Origin: CAVSXS01 sp963767715
Lineage (GTDB): Bacteria > Chloroflexota > Ktedonobacteria > Ktedonobacterales > Ktedonobacteraceae
Direction of reading: 5' to 3'
Length of the DNA: 64,000 nucleotides
Assembly: GCA_963767715.1 (NCBI GenBank)
Contig: CAVYFA010000009.1
Span: forward strand, 558,001-622,000
Shown: piece by piece, positions 26,250-34,931 of the stretch
How the letters are laid out: each line of letters opens with the position of its first letter
Numbering within the stretch: position 1 is the stretch's first letter
Notes under the pieces: generated by a model
Database searches by the model: none
What the model was told of the DNA's origin: nothing
Seen by the model: only the letters and a program-made list of their open reading frames with translations
Position numbers and translations under genes: made by a program

Positions 26250-27149
26250 CTATTTTCGCACGAGAAAGACCAGTTCCGTTGGAAAGACGAAGCGTTCAAC
26301 CGACCAGGGTTTGTCCCCTACCATATCTACGAAGTGAGCCTCGTAGTTCATCACCATGCCTTTGCTTCTGCCTCCCAGACTGGCGGCCGGAAACGAGACG
26401 ACGAGGTGATCGGCGCGAATCGTTTCCAGGAGCCGCCTTCCGGCCAGGGGATCGAGCTGCTCGAGACAGGGAATGGCTTTGAGGAGGAAGGCAACCTCGG
26501 CCCGCTGCGTTGGGCTGGCGTGGATCACATCGCACACCTGCGCCTCCCCCTGTACACCCAGGTAGGGGAGGCCGGCATTCAAGAAATCCATCATGTCCTG
26601 GTAGATATCGCAGGCGTAATAGCGCGCGTTCGCGGCCAGGGGCATCCAGGGTATGGCGAGTGGATGCAGCCCGCAGGCAACGTCGATGATCGAATGCACC
26701 GGCGCAATATCTGACAGGATGGTGTTGTAGAAGCGATCGAGCACAGGCAATCGCTCGCGCGTCGAGGCGTGATGGCGCATGATGTCTCTACAGCCCGTAC
26801 GCACCAGTTCATCCCGTTCGTCCGACCTCGATTCGGCGGCCTGGCGCAGTTCATCCAACCAGCGCGTGTACTGCGGAACTGCCTGTTGATAGGCTCCGCC
26901 AACCTGGTGCAGCTTATTCCTGGTCGCTTTAATGGCCTCTTTGAGGTTGCGCCGCTTGCGCAGTTCGCTCGCGCCAATAGAGAGGATGAAGTCCTTATCG
27001 ACGTGCCGGTATTTCGAACCGGCAAGCACCCCCTCAAGGAGCTGGTTCAACTGCTGTTGCGAAGTCGAGGACGAAGGACACCCGCCAGGGGCCCCCATCC
27101 CTGCCTCACCTCCCCTGTCCCTACGCTGTTGTGTGGACTGTTTGTTCAT
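26250..27149 (-). CDS. Probable 16S rRNA (guanine1405-N7)-methyltransferase, aminoglycoside-resistance type
   Basis: 299 residues. After a 30-residue polar N-terminus, SKYRHVDKDFILSIGASEL and the R-N-K-L-H-Q-V-x-G-A-Y pattern, then TRERLPVLDRFYNTIL and the SAM-site IIDVACGLHPLAIPWMPL, match the FmrO/Sgm/ArmA/Rmt family. Those enzymes methylate N7 of G1405 in 16S rRNA and block 4,6-disubstituted deoxystreptamine aminoglycosides. In actinomycetes they protect producers; here no biosynthetic cluster is visible. The gene overlaps the end of tgt by 29 bases if the ATG at 27149 is used (an internal ATG at 27098 avoids this). It is embedded in the same operon with nucleotide modification gene tgt, suggesting an intrinsic chromosomal role. 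Family call fairly strong, target site inferred. Confidence 0.75.
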   Translation of the reverse strand: MNKQSTQQRRDRGGEAGMGAPGGCPSSSTSQQQLNQLLEGVLAGSKYRHVDKDFILSIGASELRKRRNLKEAIKATRNKLHQVGGAYQQAVPQYTRWLDELRQAAESRSDERDELVRTGCRDIMRHHASTRERLPVLDRFYNTILSDIAPVHSIIDVACGLHPLAIPWMPLAANARYYACDIYQDMMDFLNAGLPYLGVQGEAQVCDVIHASPTQRAEVAFLLKAIPCLEQLDPLAGRRLLETIRADHLVVSFPAASLGGRSKGMVMNYEAHFVDMVGDKPWSVERFVFPTELVFLVRK

Positions 27150-28248
27150 GTTGTTCTATCCTCAGACGGTCCGCCAGTTGCGCCATAAAACGCAGGTTGT
27201 GGATGGTCGCCAGGCGCAGGAACAGGCTGTCATCGATTTTGAAAAGATGGTGCAAGTAGCCCACGGAGTAGCGCGTGCAGCACAGGCAATCGCAATAGGG
27301 AGAGACCGGGCCATTGTCCTTGATGGTCTTATCGTCGTTCACGTACAGGTATCGAAACCATTGTTCCTGCGAACCAGGAACAGGAAGCCCTGCCTCGCCC
27401 GTAAAAACGTACAGACGAGCGTGCCGGGCATCGCGTGTGGGCATCGCGCTATCGAAAATATCGTAGCCCATGCGGGCGCATTCGACAATGTTGGCAGGAT
27501 GCCCGACTCCCAGCGCGTGCACGGGCAGTTCTGACGGGACAAGCTCCCGCGTGTAACGCACGATATCAACCAGCAAATTGCCCTTGCCATCCAGGGGCCA
27601 GCCGCCGAATCCGAAGCCATCGAAACCTATCTCCAACAGCGCATCGGCACACCTTTTGCGCAGGTCATGGAAGCCACCGCCCTGGATGACGCCGAACAGC
27701 AGCGGCCGCTTTTCGGGCGGCAAGCGTTTCTGTTGCATAAGGCGGTCAAACTCGGCCCTGCAGCGCTTCGCCCATGCAATGGTGCGTGCCACCGATTCTT
27801 GCTGTACGTCAAAGGGATCATCCACATGCGTACAGTCATCCAGGCAGACCACGATATCGGCGCCGGAAGCAACCTGGAGCTGGACACTCTTTTCTGGTGT
27901 CAGGTGAAATTCGCGGTCCGAGCCCTCAGGCCGAAACGTAATGCCCTTCTCATTCATATACCCATGCTTTGCGTTTTGTCGGATGAGTGAGTATGCCTGG
28001 AAGCCGCCGGAGTCGGTGATAATCGGGTGCGGCCAGCCCGCCATGCGGTGCAGGCCGCCCAGGGCCGCGATGGTAGAGGAGCCGGGGCGCTGCATGAGGT
28101 GAAAGGTATTCATCACGACGGCCTGTACGCCGCACTGCTCCAGGTCGCTGCTATCGAGGTTGCGCACGACCCCCAGCGTGGCGTCCGGCAAGAACGCCGG
28201 TAGCAAGAGTGTGCCATGTGGCAAATATAATGTTGTTCTCCGGCTCAT
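27121..28248 (-). CDS. tgt: tRNA-guanine transglycosylase family protein
   Basis: 375 residues. The TIM-barrel motifs of TGT are all present: NTFHLMQRPG, GGLHRMAGWPHPIITDSGGF, GVIQGG, and FDSAMPTRDARHARLYVF, whose Asp is the catalytic nucleophile (the usual FDCVMPTR has Cys where this has Ser). A zinc site is formed by C-D-C-L-C-C and His in LATIHN. TGT exchanges guanine-34 for preQ1 (bacteria) in tRNA with GUN anticodons. No preQ1 pathway genes are in the window. ATGA overlap with the amidase stop gives translational coupling. A DNA-modifying DpdA-type paralogue seems less likely because the zinc cluster and PTRxAR loop are standard. Confidence 0.88.
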   Translation of the reverse strand: MSRRTTLYLPHGTLLLPAFLPDATLGVVRNLDSSDLEQCGVQAVVMNTFHLMQRPGSSTIAALGGLHRMAGWPHPIITDSGGFQAYSLIRQNAKHGYMNEKGITFRPEGSDREFHLTPEKSVQLQVASGADIVVCLDDCTHVDDPFDVQQESVARTIAWAKRCRAEFDRLMQQKRLPPEKRPLLFGVIQGGGFHDLRKRCADALLEIGFDGFGFGGWPLDGKGNLLVDIVRYTRELVPSELPVHALGVGHPANIVECARMGYDIFDSAMPTRDARHARLYVFTGEAGLPVPGSQEQWFRYLYVNDDKTIKDNGPVSPYCDCLCCTRYSVGYLHHLFKIDDSLFLRLATIHNLRFMAQLADRLRIEQHEQTVHTTA

Positions 28249-29663
28249 GCTTTCGTACCAATCTCCCGCCGGTGCCAGTCCGTCAACTGCTGGTAAGCAT
28301 GTGCAATGCGCAGGATCATGGCCTCCTCGAAGGGTTTACCGGCGAGCTGCAGGCCAATCGGCAGGCCATTGGTCGTAAAGCCGCAGGGGAGCGAGATGGC
28401 CGGCAAGCCGGACAGGTTGAAGGCCCTCGTCAGCCGCAGGAGGGCCGCCGTAGACTCCTCGGGAACGCCATCGATACTGATCTGCCGGTCAATCTGCTCG
28501 ACCGTGATGGCGGGTATAGGCATAGTGGGCAGCACCAGGGCATTCACCCGCTGCATGGCTGTGCGCACTGTGCTGGAGAAGATGCGGCGTTCGTATTGCG
28601 CCTGGAGATAGTCGACGGCCGGAATCTGCTGCCCTTTCAACAGGACTTCGCGGACCCCTTCCGTATAGTCAGCGGCGCGCGCGTGGAACCAGCCCTGCTG
28701 TATGTGCGCGAGCGTGGCTTCGGGGCGCTGGATGTTGCGATACATGCTCAAAGATGGAAGTGGGACATCAACATCAACAACCTCCGCGCCCTCTTCCTGT
28801 AATACCAGTAGCGCGGCACGCCACGCGGCACGCACTTCTGGATCGAGTGGCGCCACGAACGACTCAGGCGGTACGCCCAGTGTGATGCCTTGCAATGAAA
28901 GCAGACTGCGTCCCTCCGCACCGCCGATGAGCGAGGCGCTGGCCTTCGCGGGCGGGCCGGAGACGCTGTTGGGGTCGCGCGGGTCGTATTGAGCGATGGC
29001 ATCGAAGATCAGCGCGCAATCTTCCGCGCTGCGGGCAAGCGGCCCGACGTGATCGAGCGACCAGCTCAGCGGAATGACGCCGTAGCAACTTACGCGCCCG
29101 TAGGTTGCCTTGAGTCCGGTGACGCCGCAGCACGCGGCAGGGATGCGGATCGAGCCGCCCGTATCGCTGCCGATCGCACCCAGGCACATGCCTGCCGCGA
29201 CGGCTGCCGCCGAACCGCCGCTCGAGCCGCCCGGAATGCGCGATGTATCCCAGGGGTTGCGCGTCGGCGGCGTATACGTGCCATAAGCGAACTCGTGCGT
29301 GTTGGTCTTGCCGACGATGATCGCCCCGTGCTTGCGCAGCAGTTCGACGACTGCCGCGTCCTCATTTGCAACATAATCCGCCAGCACCTTAGAACCGGCG
29401 GTAAGGCGCACGCCTTTCACGGCAATAATATCTTTGATGGCGATGGGGATGCCGTGTAAGCGGCTGCGGTAAAGGCCGGTGCGCATCTCGCGCTCCGCCT
29501 GCTCAGCATCGCGCAAGGCCTCGTCGCGCATAACCGTGACGAAGGCTTTGATGTCGCTATCAAGCTGGTCGATGCGCTCAAATGACTCATCAACTAGTTC
29601 GGTAGGCGTGGTGAGGCCGGAATGGATATCGTTAGCGGCCTCGTGGATGGAGATATATGGCAT
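28245..29663 (-). CDS. Amidase signature family protein (GatA-like)
   Basis: 472 residues from the ATG at 29663. Ser-cisSer-Lys catalytic triad: Lys in GIPIAIKDIIAVKG near residue 78, cis-Ser in the GGSSGGSAAAVAAG loop near 150, and nucleophile Ser in GSDTGGSIRIPAACCGV near 175. The family hydrolyses amides or, as GatA with GatB and GatC, transamidates Glu-tRNAGln. No gatB or gatC is adjacent, so a general amidase is as likely as GatA. First gene of the amidase-tgt-methyltransferase transcript. Confidence 0.88.
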   Translation of the reverse strand: MPYISIHEAANDIHSGLTTPTELVDESFERIDQLDSDIKAFVTVMRDEALRDAEQAEREMRTGLYRSRLHGIPIAIKDIIAVKGVRLTAGSKVLADYVANEDAAVVELLRKHGAIIVGKTNTHEFAYGTYTPPTRNPWDTSRIPGGSSGGSAAAVAAGMCLGAIGSDTGGSIRIPAACCGVTGLKATYGRVSCYGVIPLSWSLDHVGPLARSAEDCALIFDAIAQYDPRDPNSVSGPPAKASASLIGGAEGRSLLSLQGITLGVPPESFVAPLDPEVRAAWRAALLVLQEEGAEVVDVDVPLPSLSMYRNIQRPEATLAHIQQGWFHARAADYTEGVREVLLKGQQIPAVDYLQAQYERRIFSSTVRTAMQRVNALVLPTMPIPAITVEQIDRQISIDGVPEESTAALLRLTRAFNLSGLPAISLPCGFTTNGLPIGLQLAGKPFEEAMILRIAHAYQQLTDWHRREIGTKA

Positions 29664-31215
29664 GTATTATTTGTCCTGGTCTTCTTAAGCTTGTTATCTG
29701 CTTGATGGAAGTTGTCACTATCGATATACTTTCGTACCATGTCAATAGTATAAATTTCCATGGCTTTATCTTTCTCAGTATGTTCTGCATATTGAGATCG
29801 TGTTTTAGATGTAGCAACACATTCCATTCTGGTCACTCGTATTGGCGCCTCACTTCGGCCTGAACCACCAATTGTCACCAAGTGGGCGAAAACAAGAGAG
29901 TCTATTATTTCAGGTAGACTAATAAACGCTGGAGAATGCGTTGTAATCAATACTTGCCGTAATGGTTCACCTAGTTGTTCAGGATCATTGAAGTCTGTGG
30001 CTATTCTTACGTAGCACCATGCTAATTTCATTAGACGCTGAAGGGGTGCAACACCGTTTTCTGGTTCTTCTAAACAAAGTGTGCCATAAAACTGAGTTGA
30101 TCGTTATTAATAGCCGCTAAGCGCAAGTAAGCGAAGCGTTCCATCTGAAAGTACTCGTGACGAGAAGGAGCGTCCATCGGAGGTTTCAGCAAAGATTCAT
30201 ATTCATCACTCGGTTTATTTGTTCCACTTTTATTTTGAGAATACCAGGCACTAAATTTGCCATATCACAACGAGACGTCAGCCAAAGCAAATTTGTCCTC
30301 AGCTTGCATCCGAGCTAGCATTCTCGGCAGTCCTTTCCCATCAGACGAAATAAAGCGAGACCCAATTGTCGAGCCTGGTTCGCGTAATACTTCTACGTTA
30401 AGATGAAGAAATCTCAATAATCGAAGTTCGTCCTGAGCTGCCAGAATGTGTGGGTGTTCTACATCGGTTACTCTACTTAATACCGTCTGTTCAATCTCAT
30501 TAGCATAGAAACGCCTGATTCTTTCTTGCATATCACTGTCAGGATAAAGAAAGATCATACGTCCCTCTACAACCTCCGATTGACCGGTTCTTGTTTCAAT
30601 AGTAGCGATAGGAGCTGGTCTGGTATCGATTAAGGTTTTTGGACCATTCGTTGGTTCAGGCAACCAGCCATTAAGTGATGAAAGTCCATATTTCTGGCTC
30701 CAACGGTCTTCATCTTGTGGAATAGATTTCAGTGACTCATATGCGAGAAACAGACGATCCAGGCCGTAAGTATCTGTACCAATAGTTATTTCTAGTTCAT
30801 AACGTAACCGTGTGTATTGAAGCTTAATATCTCGAACTGGTATATCCTGCTTTGCCACTTCGACATTCTCAACTTGTGGAGCTTCGCCACCTCCCTGTAC
30901 TTTTCGATTAACTAGCATTTCTATAGCCAGCCGCATTCGATCTGTACGTTGTCCACCAGGAAAAGCAGTGAATAACTCAGTAGCTTCACCACGAACTTGT
31001 TGAAAGGCAACTTGTAAGGTGAGGTCTGATAGTAATGATAATAGCTTTAGTGCATCGAACAGGTTGCTCTTCCCTGACCCGTTTGGCCCAACGATGACCT
31101 GGAAAGGAGCCAGTTCGACTTTGAAGTTTTTGAACGTTTTGAAGCCGTCTATCTCGATCTGCGTTATCATGTCTTGTGCTTGCTGCTCCCTTTCTTCGTC
31201 CTGTTGCGGCATCAT
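29594..31215 (-). pseudogene. AAA family ATPase (RecF/SMC-like), several frameshifts
   Basis: The N-terminal 300 residues are open (31215 to 30265): MITQIEIDGFKTFKNFKVEL then VIVGPNGSGKSNLFDALKLL (Walker A) as in AAA15/AAA21 ATPases. Then the frame breaks several times between about 30270 and 30040. Read across frames, RSFSSRVLSDGTLRLLAL (signature-like), LEEPENGVAPLQRL (Walker B) and a D-loop VLITTHSPAFISL follow, so the whole gene once existed. Indels are visible near 30265, in the 30130-30200 stretch, and at 30095-30125. Base composition is visibly AT-richer than the neighbours, which suggests horizontal acquisition. Such ATPases often belong to defence modules. Its C-terminal frame overlaps the amidase start, so the true end near 29600-29660 is uncertain. 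Confidence 0.75.
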
Positions 31216-31458
31216 TGCAAGTATATCATAATCGTGCTAGAGAGCGGCTCTCGGTGTCCATCTCCACCCTTCCTACAGTTTTTCAGAAAGCAGCGTGAGC
31301 TCTCTCCAATTGTTTATGTGCTTCCTTGAAGTCTTCGATATCCAGGTATCACGGTTCTCCTATCTTTCTCTCACGGCTATCCCCAATCCGCCCGTCCTGT
31401 GGTACAATAGCCTGGACTTTACAGACGATAGTATGAAGACAGGGAAGTTGACGAGAGC

Positions 31459-33903
31459 ATGTTGGAACAGCAAGATTTACTGGCGGGGCTGAATGAGCCG
31501 CAGCGGCAGGCCGTCACGACGACTGACGGGCCACTGCTGGTGCTGGCAGGACCGGGCAGCGGCAAGACGCGTGTGATTACCCATCGCATCGCTTATCTCG
31601 TGCGGCACGAGCAGGTCTCGCCCTGGCATATCCTGGCTGTCACGTTCACCAACAAGGCGGCGAAGGAGATGCGCGAGCGGCTGGAGAAGCTGGTGGGCAT
31701 CAACGAGTCGAAGGAGATGATGATCGGCACCTTCCACGCCATCTGCGCGCGCGTGCTGCGCATCGAGGCCGACTATCTCGCGCCGCTGGGCCTCAACCGT
31801 TCGTTCGTGATCCTGGATACAGGCGATCAGACCACGCTCATCAAGCAGGCCATCAAGGATCTGAACCTGGATGAGAAGCAGTATAAGCCGGCCACCATGC
31901 AGGCGTTGATCTCGCGCGCCAAGAACGACATGCAGAATCCCGACCAGATGGCCGAGAAGGCCGCTAAATATTTAGAAGAGGTGGCGGCGCGTGTCTATAA
32001 GCGCTATCAGAAGCTGATGCGCGCCAACAACAGCGTTGATTTCGATGATCTGCTGCTGCTCACTGAGCAATTGTGGCGACACGAGCCGGACGTGCTGCGA
32101 CGCTATCAGAGGCGCTGGCAGTATATTCACGTGGATGAGTTCCAGGATTGCAACCTGCCGCAGTATAAGCTGATTCGCCTGCTGGGCTTCGGTACTGATG
32201 ATTACCACGAGGGACTGGGCAATGTCTGCGTGGTGGGCGATGATGACCAGATGATCTACACCTGGCGCGGCGCCAGCGCGGAGAACGTGCTGCGCTTCGA
32301 GCGCGACTTCCCGCGCACGAAGGTGATCCTGCTCGAGCAGAACTACCGCTCGACGCAGACCATCCTGGACGCAGCGCAGAACGTCGTGCAGCGCAACCGG
32401 CTGCGCAAGGACAAACGGCTGTGGACGGAGCTGGGTAAGGGCGAGAAGGTCATCGTGCACGAGGCCTACGACGAGGAGCGCGAGGCGGAGTTCGTCGGCC
32501 ACGAGACGCAGCGCCTGCTGATGCGCGGCGAGATCGAGCGGCGTGGCGACATCGCCGTGATGTATCGCACCAACGCGCAGTCCCGCGCCCTGGAAGAGCA
32601 GTTCATGCGTCTGAACATCCCCTACAAGGTCATAGGCAGCCGCAAATTCTACGAGCGCAAGGAAATCAAGGACATGGTGGCCTACCTGCGCCTGCTGCTC
32701 AACCCCTACGATGATCTGAGCCTGCGACGTATCATCAATGTCCCCAACCGCAAGATCGGTCCAAAGACGCTGGGCGAGCTGCAGCAGTGGGCCACCGACC
32801 AGCACATCGCGCCCTACGACGCCATCCAGCGCATTGAGGGGCATCCCACGCTCGGCAAGGCGGCGAAGCAGGCCCTGGCCTCGTTTGGCGCCTTGATGAA
32901 GGATTTCCAGGAGGCGATGGAAGAACTGCAACTGCCGGAGTTGATCGACAGGATCGCCGAGCGCAGTGGGCTGGGGCCCGAACTGCGCGAGCAGACTGAC
33001 GGCGATGAACGCTGGAGCAACGTGCTGGAACTGCGGCGTGTGGCCGATGACTACTCGGAGATCGAGACGCATACCGCGCTGGAGCTTTTCCTGGAAAACG
33101 TGGCGCTGGTGGGCGGAGCCGATACGACCCAAACGGGCGAAGATGGCACGCTGATCACCGAGGAGAACCGCGACGCCGTAACCTTCATCACGCTGCACGC
33201 CGCCAAGGGGCTGGAGTACCCGGTGGTCTTCATCGTGGGCATGGACGAGGGCTCCCTACCGCACGCGCGCTCGGTCGACAAGCCCGAGCAGTTGGAAGAG
33301 GAGCGCCGCCTGGCCTACGTCGGCTTCACGCGGGCTATGCGCCGTCTCTACCTGTTGCGCGCCAGGCGCCGCTCGTACTTCGGCGATGTCGTGCCGACCG
33401 AGCCTTCACGTTTCCTCGAAGACATTCCCACGAATCTCCTGACAAAATCCGGCGCCGCCGGTTCATTCACGCCTGCCCGCACGAACGCTGGCCGCCGTTC
33501 CTCCTGGGATGATGACTACAACCAGGACACCTCTGAATCGAGCGACACCGGCCGAGTCTTCGGCTCCGGCAGGCCCCAGGCGACCAGCAGCAGGACAACG
33601 CAATCCCCTGCCTGGGTGCCTTCGCAGCCCACCATATCGCCCACACCAAAGGCATCATCACCTCTAAGCCCGCCCGCGAAACCGGCTCGGGTACCACCAC
33701 CATTACCCACACCAACTCCGGCGCCCAGGCCGCAAAGCCAGCAATTCAAACCGGGCGACAGGGTACGTCATGCCACCTTCGGGGAAGGCATCATCCTCAA
33801 AAGCGAAATGGAGCAGCACACCGAGTTCGTTGAAGTGCAGTTTCGCGGCAAACACGGCAAGAAGCGCCTGAGCATGGATTTCGCCAGACTGGAGAAGTTA
33901 TAA
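31459..33903 (+). CDS. pcrA: UvrD/PcrA-type DNA helicase
   Basis: 814 residues, superfamily 1A helicase moving 3'-5' on DNA in repair and replication-fork clearing. Motifs in order: Walker A LAGPGSGKTRVITHR (about residue 30), Ia VTFTNKAAKEMRERL, Walker B HVDEFQDCNLPQY, III GDDDQMIYTWRGA, IV LLEQNYRSTQTI, V ITLHAAKGLEYPVVFIVG, VI EERRLAYVGFTRAMRRLYL. A 100-residue Pro/Ser-rich linker precedes a C-terminal Tudor-like module (PGDRVRHATFGEGIIL ... LSMDFARLEKL), as in PcrA. Starts at the ATG at 31459 with GACGAGAGC upstream. Stand-alone gene. Confidence 0.94.
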   Translation: MLEQQDLLAGLNEPQRQAVTTTDGPLLVLAGPGSGKTRVITHRIAYLVRHEQVSPWHILAVTFTNKAAKEMRERLEKLVGINESKEMMIGTFHAICARVLRIEADYLAPLGLNRSFVILDTGDQTTLIKQAIKDLNLDEKQYKPATMQALISRAKNDMQNPDQMAEKAAKYLEEVAARVYKRYQKLMRANNSVDFDDLLLLTEQLWRHEPDVLRRYQRRWQYIHVDEFQDCNLPQYKLIRLLGFGTDDYHEGLGNVCVVGDDDQMIYTWRGASAENVLRFERDFPRTKVILLEQNYRSTQTILDAAQNVVQRNRLRKDKRLWTELGKGEKVIVHEAYDEEREAEFVGHETQRLLMRGEIERRGDIAVMYRTNAQSRALEEQFMRLNIPYKVIGSRKFYERKEIKDMVAYLRLLLNPYDDLSLRRIINVPNRKIGPKTLGELQQWATDQHIAPYDAIQRIEGHPTLGKAAKQALASFGALMKDFQEAMEELQLPELIDRIAERSGLGPELREQTDGDERWSNVLELRRVADDYSEIETHTALELFLENVALVGGADTTQTGEDGTLITEENRDAVTFITLHAAKGLEYPVVFIVGMDEGSLPHARSVDKPEQLEEERRLAYVGFTRAMRRLYLLRARRRSYFGDVVPTEPSRFLEDIPTNLLTKSGAAGSFTPARTNAGRRSSWDDDYNQDTSESSDTGRVFGSGRPQATSSRTTQSPAWVPSQPTISPTPKASSPLSPPAKPARVPPPLPTPTPAPRPQSQQFKPGDRVRHATFGEGIILKSEMEQHTEFVEVQFRGKHGKKRLSMDFARLEKL

Positions 33904-34041
33904 CAAAAGAGCAGCATCCCATCCCGTACCACAAGTACCACCCCTAACGCGTCCCTTCTGCATCGTTGCCCCGAAAGGTGAGCAGGTAGCGTTGATTTGT
34001 TTCAGCAAGGCATTTCTATACATTGCTTATCTCTTCTCAAG

Positions 34042-34085
34042 CGCTTATTCTGACCGACACGCCTCGTTGTCGGTCAGAATAAGCG
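34042..34085. promoter_or_regulatory. 18-bp perfect inverted repeat, operator or terminator
   Basis: CGCTTATTCTGACCGACA and TGTCGGTCAGAATAAGCG pair exactly around CGCCTCGT. It lies 140 bases past pcrA and 54 bases before the lipoprotein gene. TGACCGAC...GTCGGTCA half-sites are typical of TetR-family operators, which commonly control MFS exporters, and such an exporter is the second gene of the operon. No T-tract follows, which argues against a simple terminator. Confidence 0.5.
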
Positions 34086-34138
34086 GAAGGTTGTATTCAA
34101 GCAAGAGGGTAGGCAGATTTTCGGGAAGGATATTTCAT

Positions 34139-34891
34139 ATGGGTTCTTTTCAGCGGTCGTTGGGCCGTACTCTGGCTTTTATCGTGCTCTGCGTAGCAGG
34201 TACAATCCTCATAACAAGTTGTAAGCTTCCCTGGCAGCAGACGACCGTGTCGGCCAGCAACCTGGGCGCGAAGCCGACTGCCCAGCAGATCATCAGCACG
34301 ATGCAGAAGAATTTTCGCTCGGTGACAGCGTTTCATGTAACTATGAAGGTCGATAACCTGGGGAAGGCGCCGGATGGGAGCATCCAGATTCGCAGCGCGG
34401 ATGGCGATGTCTTGATGCCGGACAAGGTGAAGGCACAGGCCAACGTGTTGCTCTCCGGCCAGGTCGTCACGATCAACCTGGTGAGCATTGGCAGCACGCA
34501 GTACATCACCGATCCCATCACCGGCCAGTGGCGCGTCGTGAAGGGCGTGCTGAACGCCAGCACACTGACCAACCCTGATACGGGCATCCTGTCACTCGCG
34601 GGCAAGCTCACCAATTTGTCCACACCGCAGCAAGATACAGTGAATGGCGTAGCATGCTGGCGTGTGACCGGCCAGCTTCCAGCCTCTGCCCTGACGTTCC
34701 TGACGGGTGGTGGTGTGCCGGCCGGGACGATGCTCGCCACCAGTCTCTGCGCCGGAAATGCTGATGGGCTGCCCTACCAGTTGTCCGTGACAGGCCAGGC
34801 CGCCAAAAGCGATACCGCCCAAACCGTACGCACCTTCAACATCTCGAACTACAACGAGAATGTGACGATCACTGCGCCTCAGATTCAATAA
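34139..34891 (+). CDS. LppX/LprG-family lipoprotein
   Basis: 250 residues starting MGSFQRSLGRTLAFIVLCV at the ATG at 34139 with GGGAAGGATATTTC upstream; the open frame extends back without a ribosome site. A signal peptide ends in the lipobox ILITSC, so the protein is lipid-anchored on the outer face of the membrane. The mature part alternates beta strands (KVKAQANVLLSGQVVTINLV, YITDPITGQWRVV) and includes VNGVACWRVTGQLP, in the pattern of the LppX/LprA/LprF/LprG family, which folds into a half-barrel with a lipid-binding cavity. It is followed 40 bases later by a 14-TM MFS exporter, the same gene order as mycobacterial lprG-Rv1410c. Confidence 0.75.
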   Translation: MGSFQRSLGRTLAFIVLCVAGTILITSCKLPWQQTTVSASNLGAKPTAQQIISTMQKNFRSVTAFHVTMKVDNLGKAPDGSIQIRSADGDVLMPDKVKAQANVLLSGQVVTINLVSIGSTQYITDPITGQWRVVKGVLNASTLTNPDTGILSLAGKLTNLSTPQQDTVNGVACWRVTGQLPASALTFLTGGGVPAGTMLATSLCAGNADGLPYQLSVTGQAAKSDTAQTVRTFNISNYNENVTITAPQIQ

Positions 34892-34931
34892 TTCTTTATT
34901 GGCCTTTTTATTCCTTATTATCGGGGGTCAG

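Noticed and set aside
31972..33198. 408-residue minus-strand frame inside pcrA
   Set aside because: Antisense shadow of a helicase with all seven motifs.
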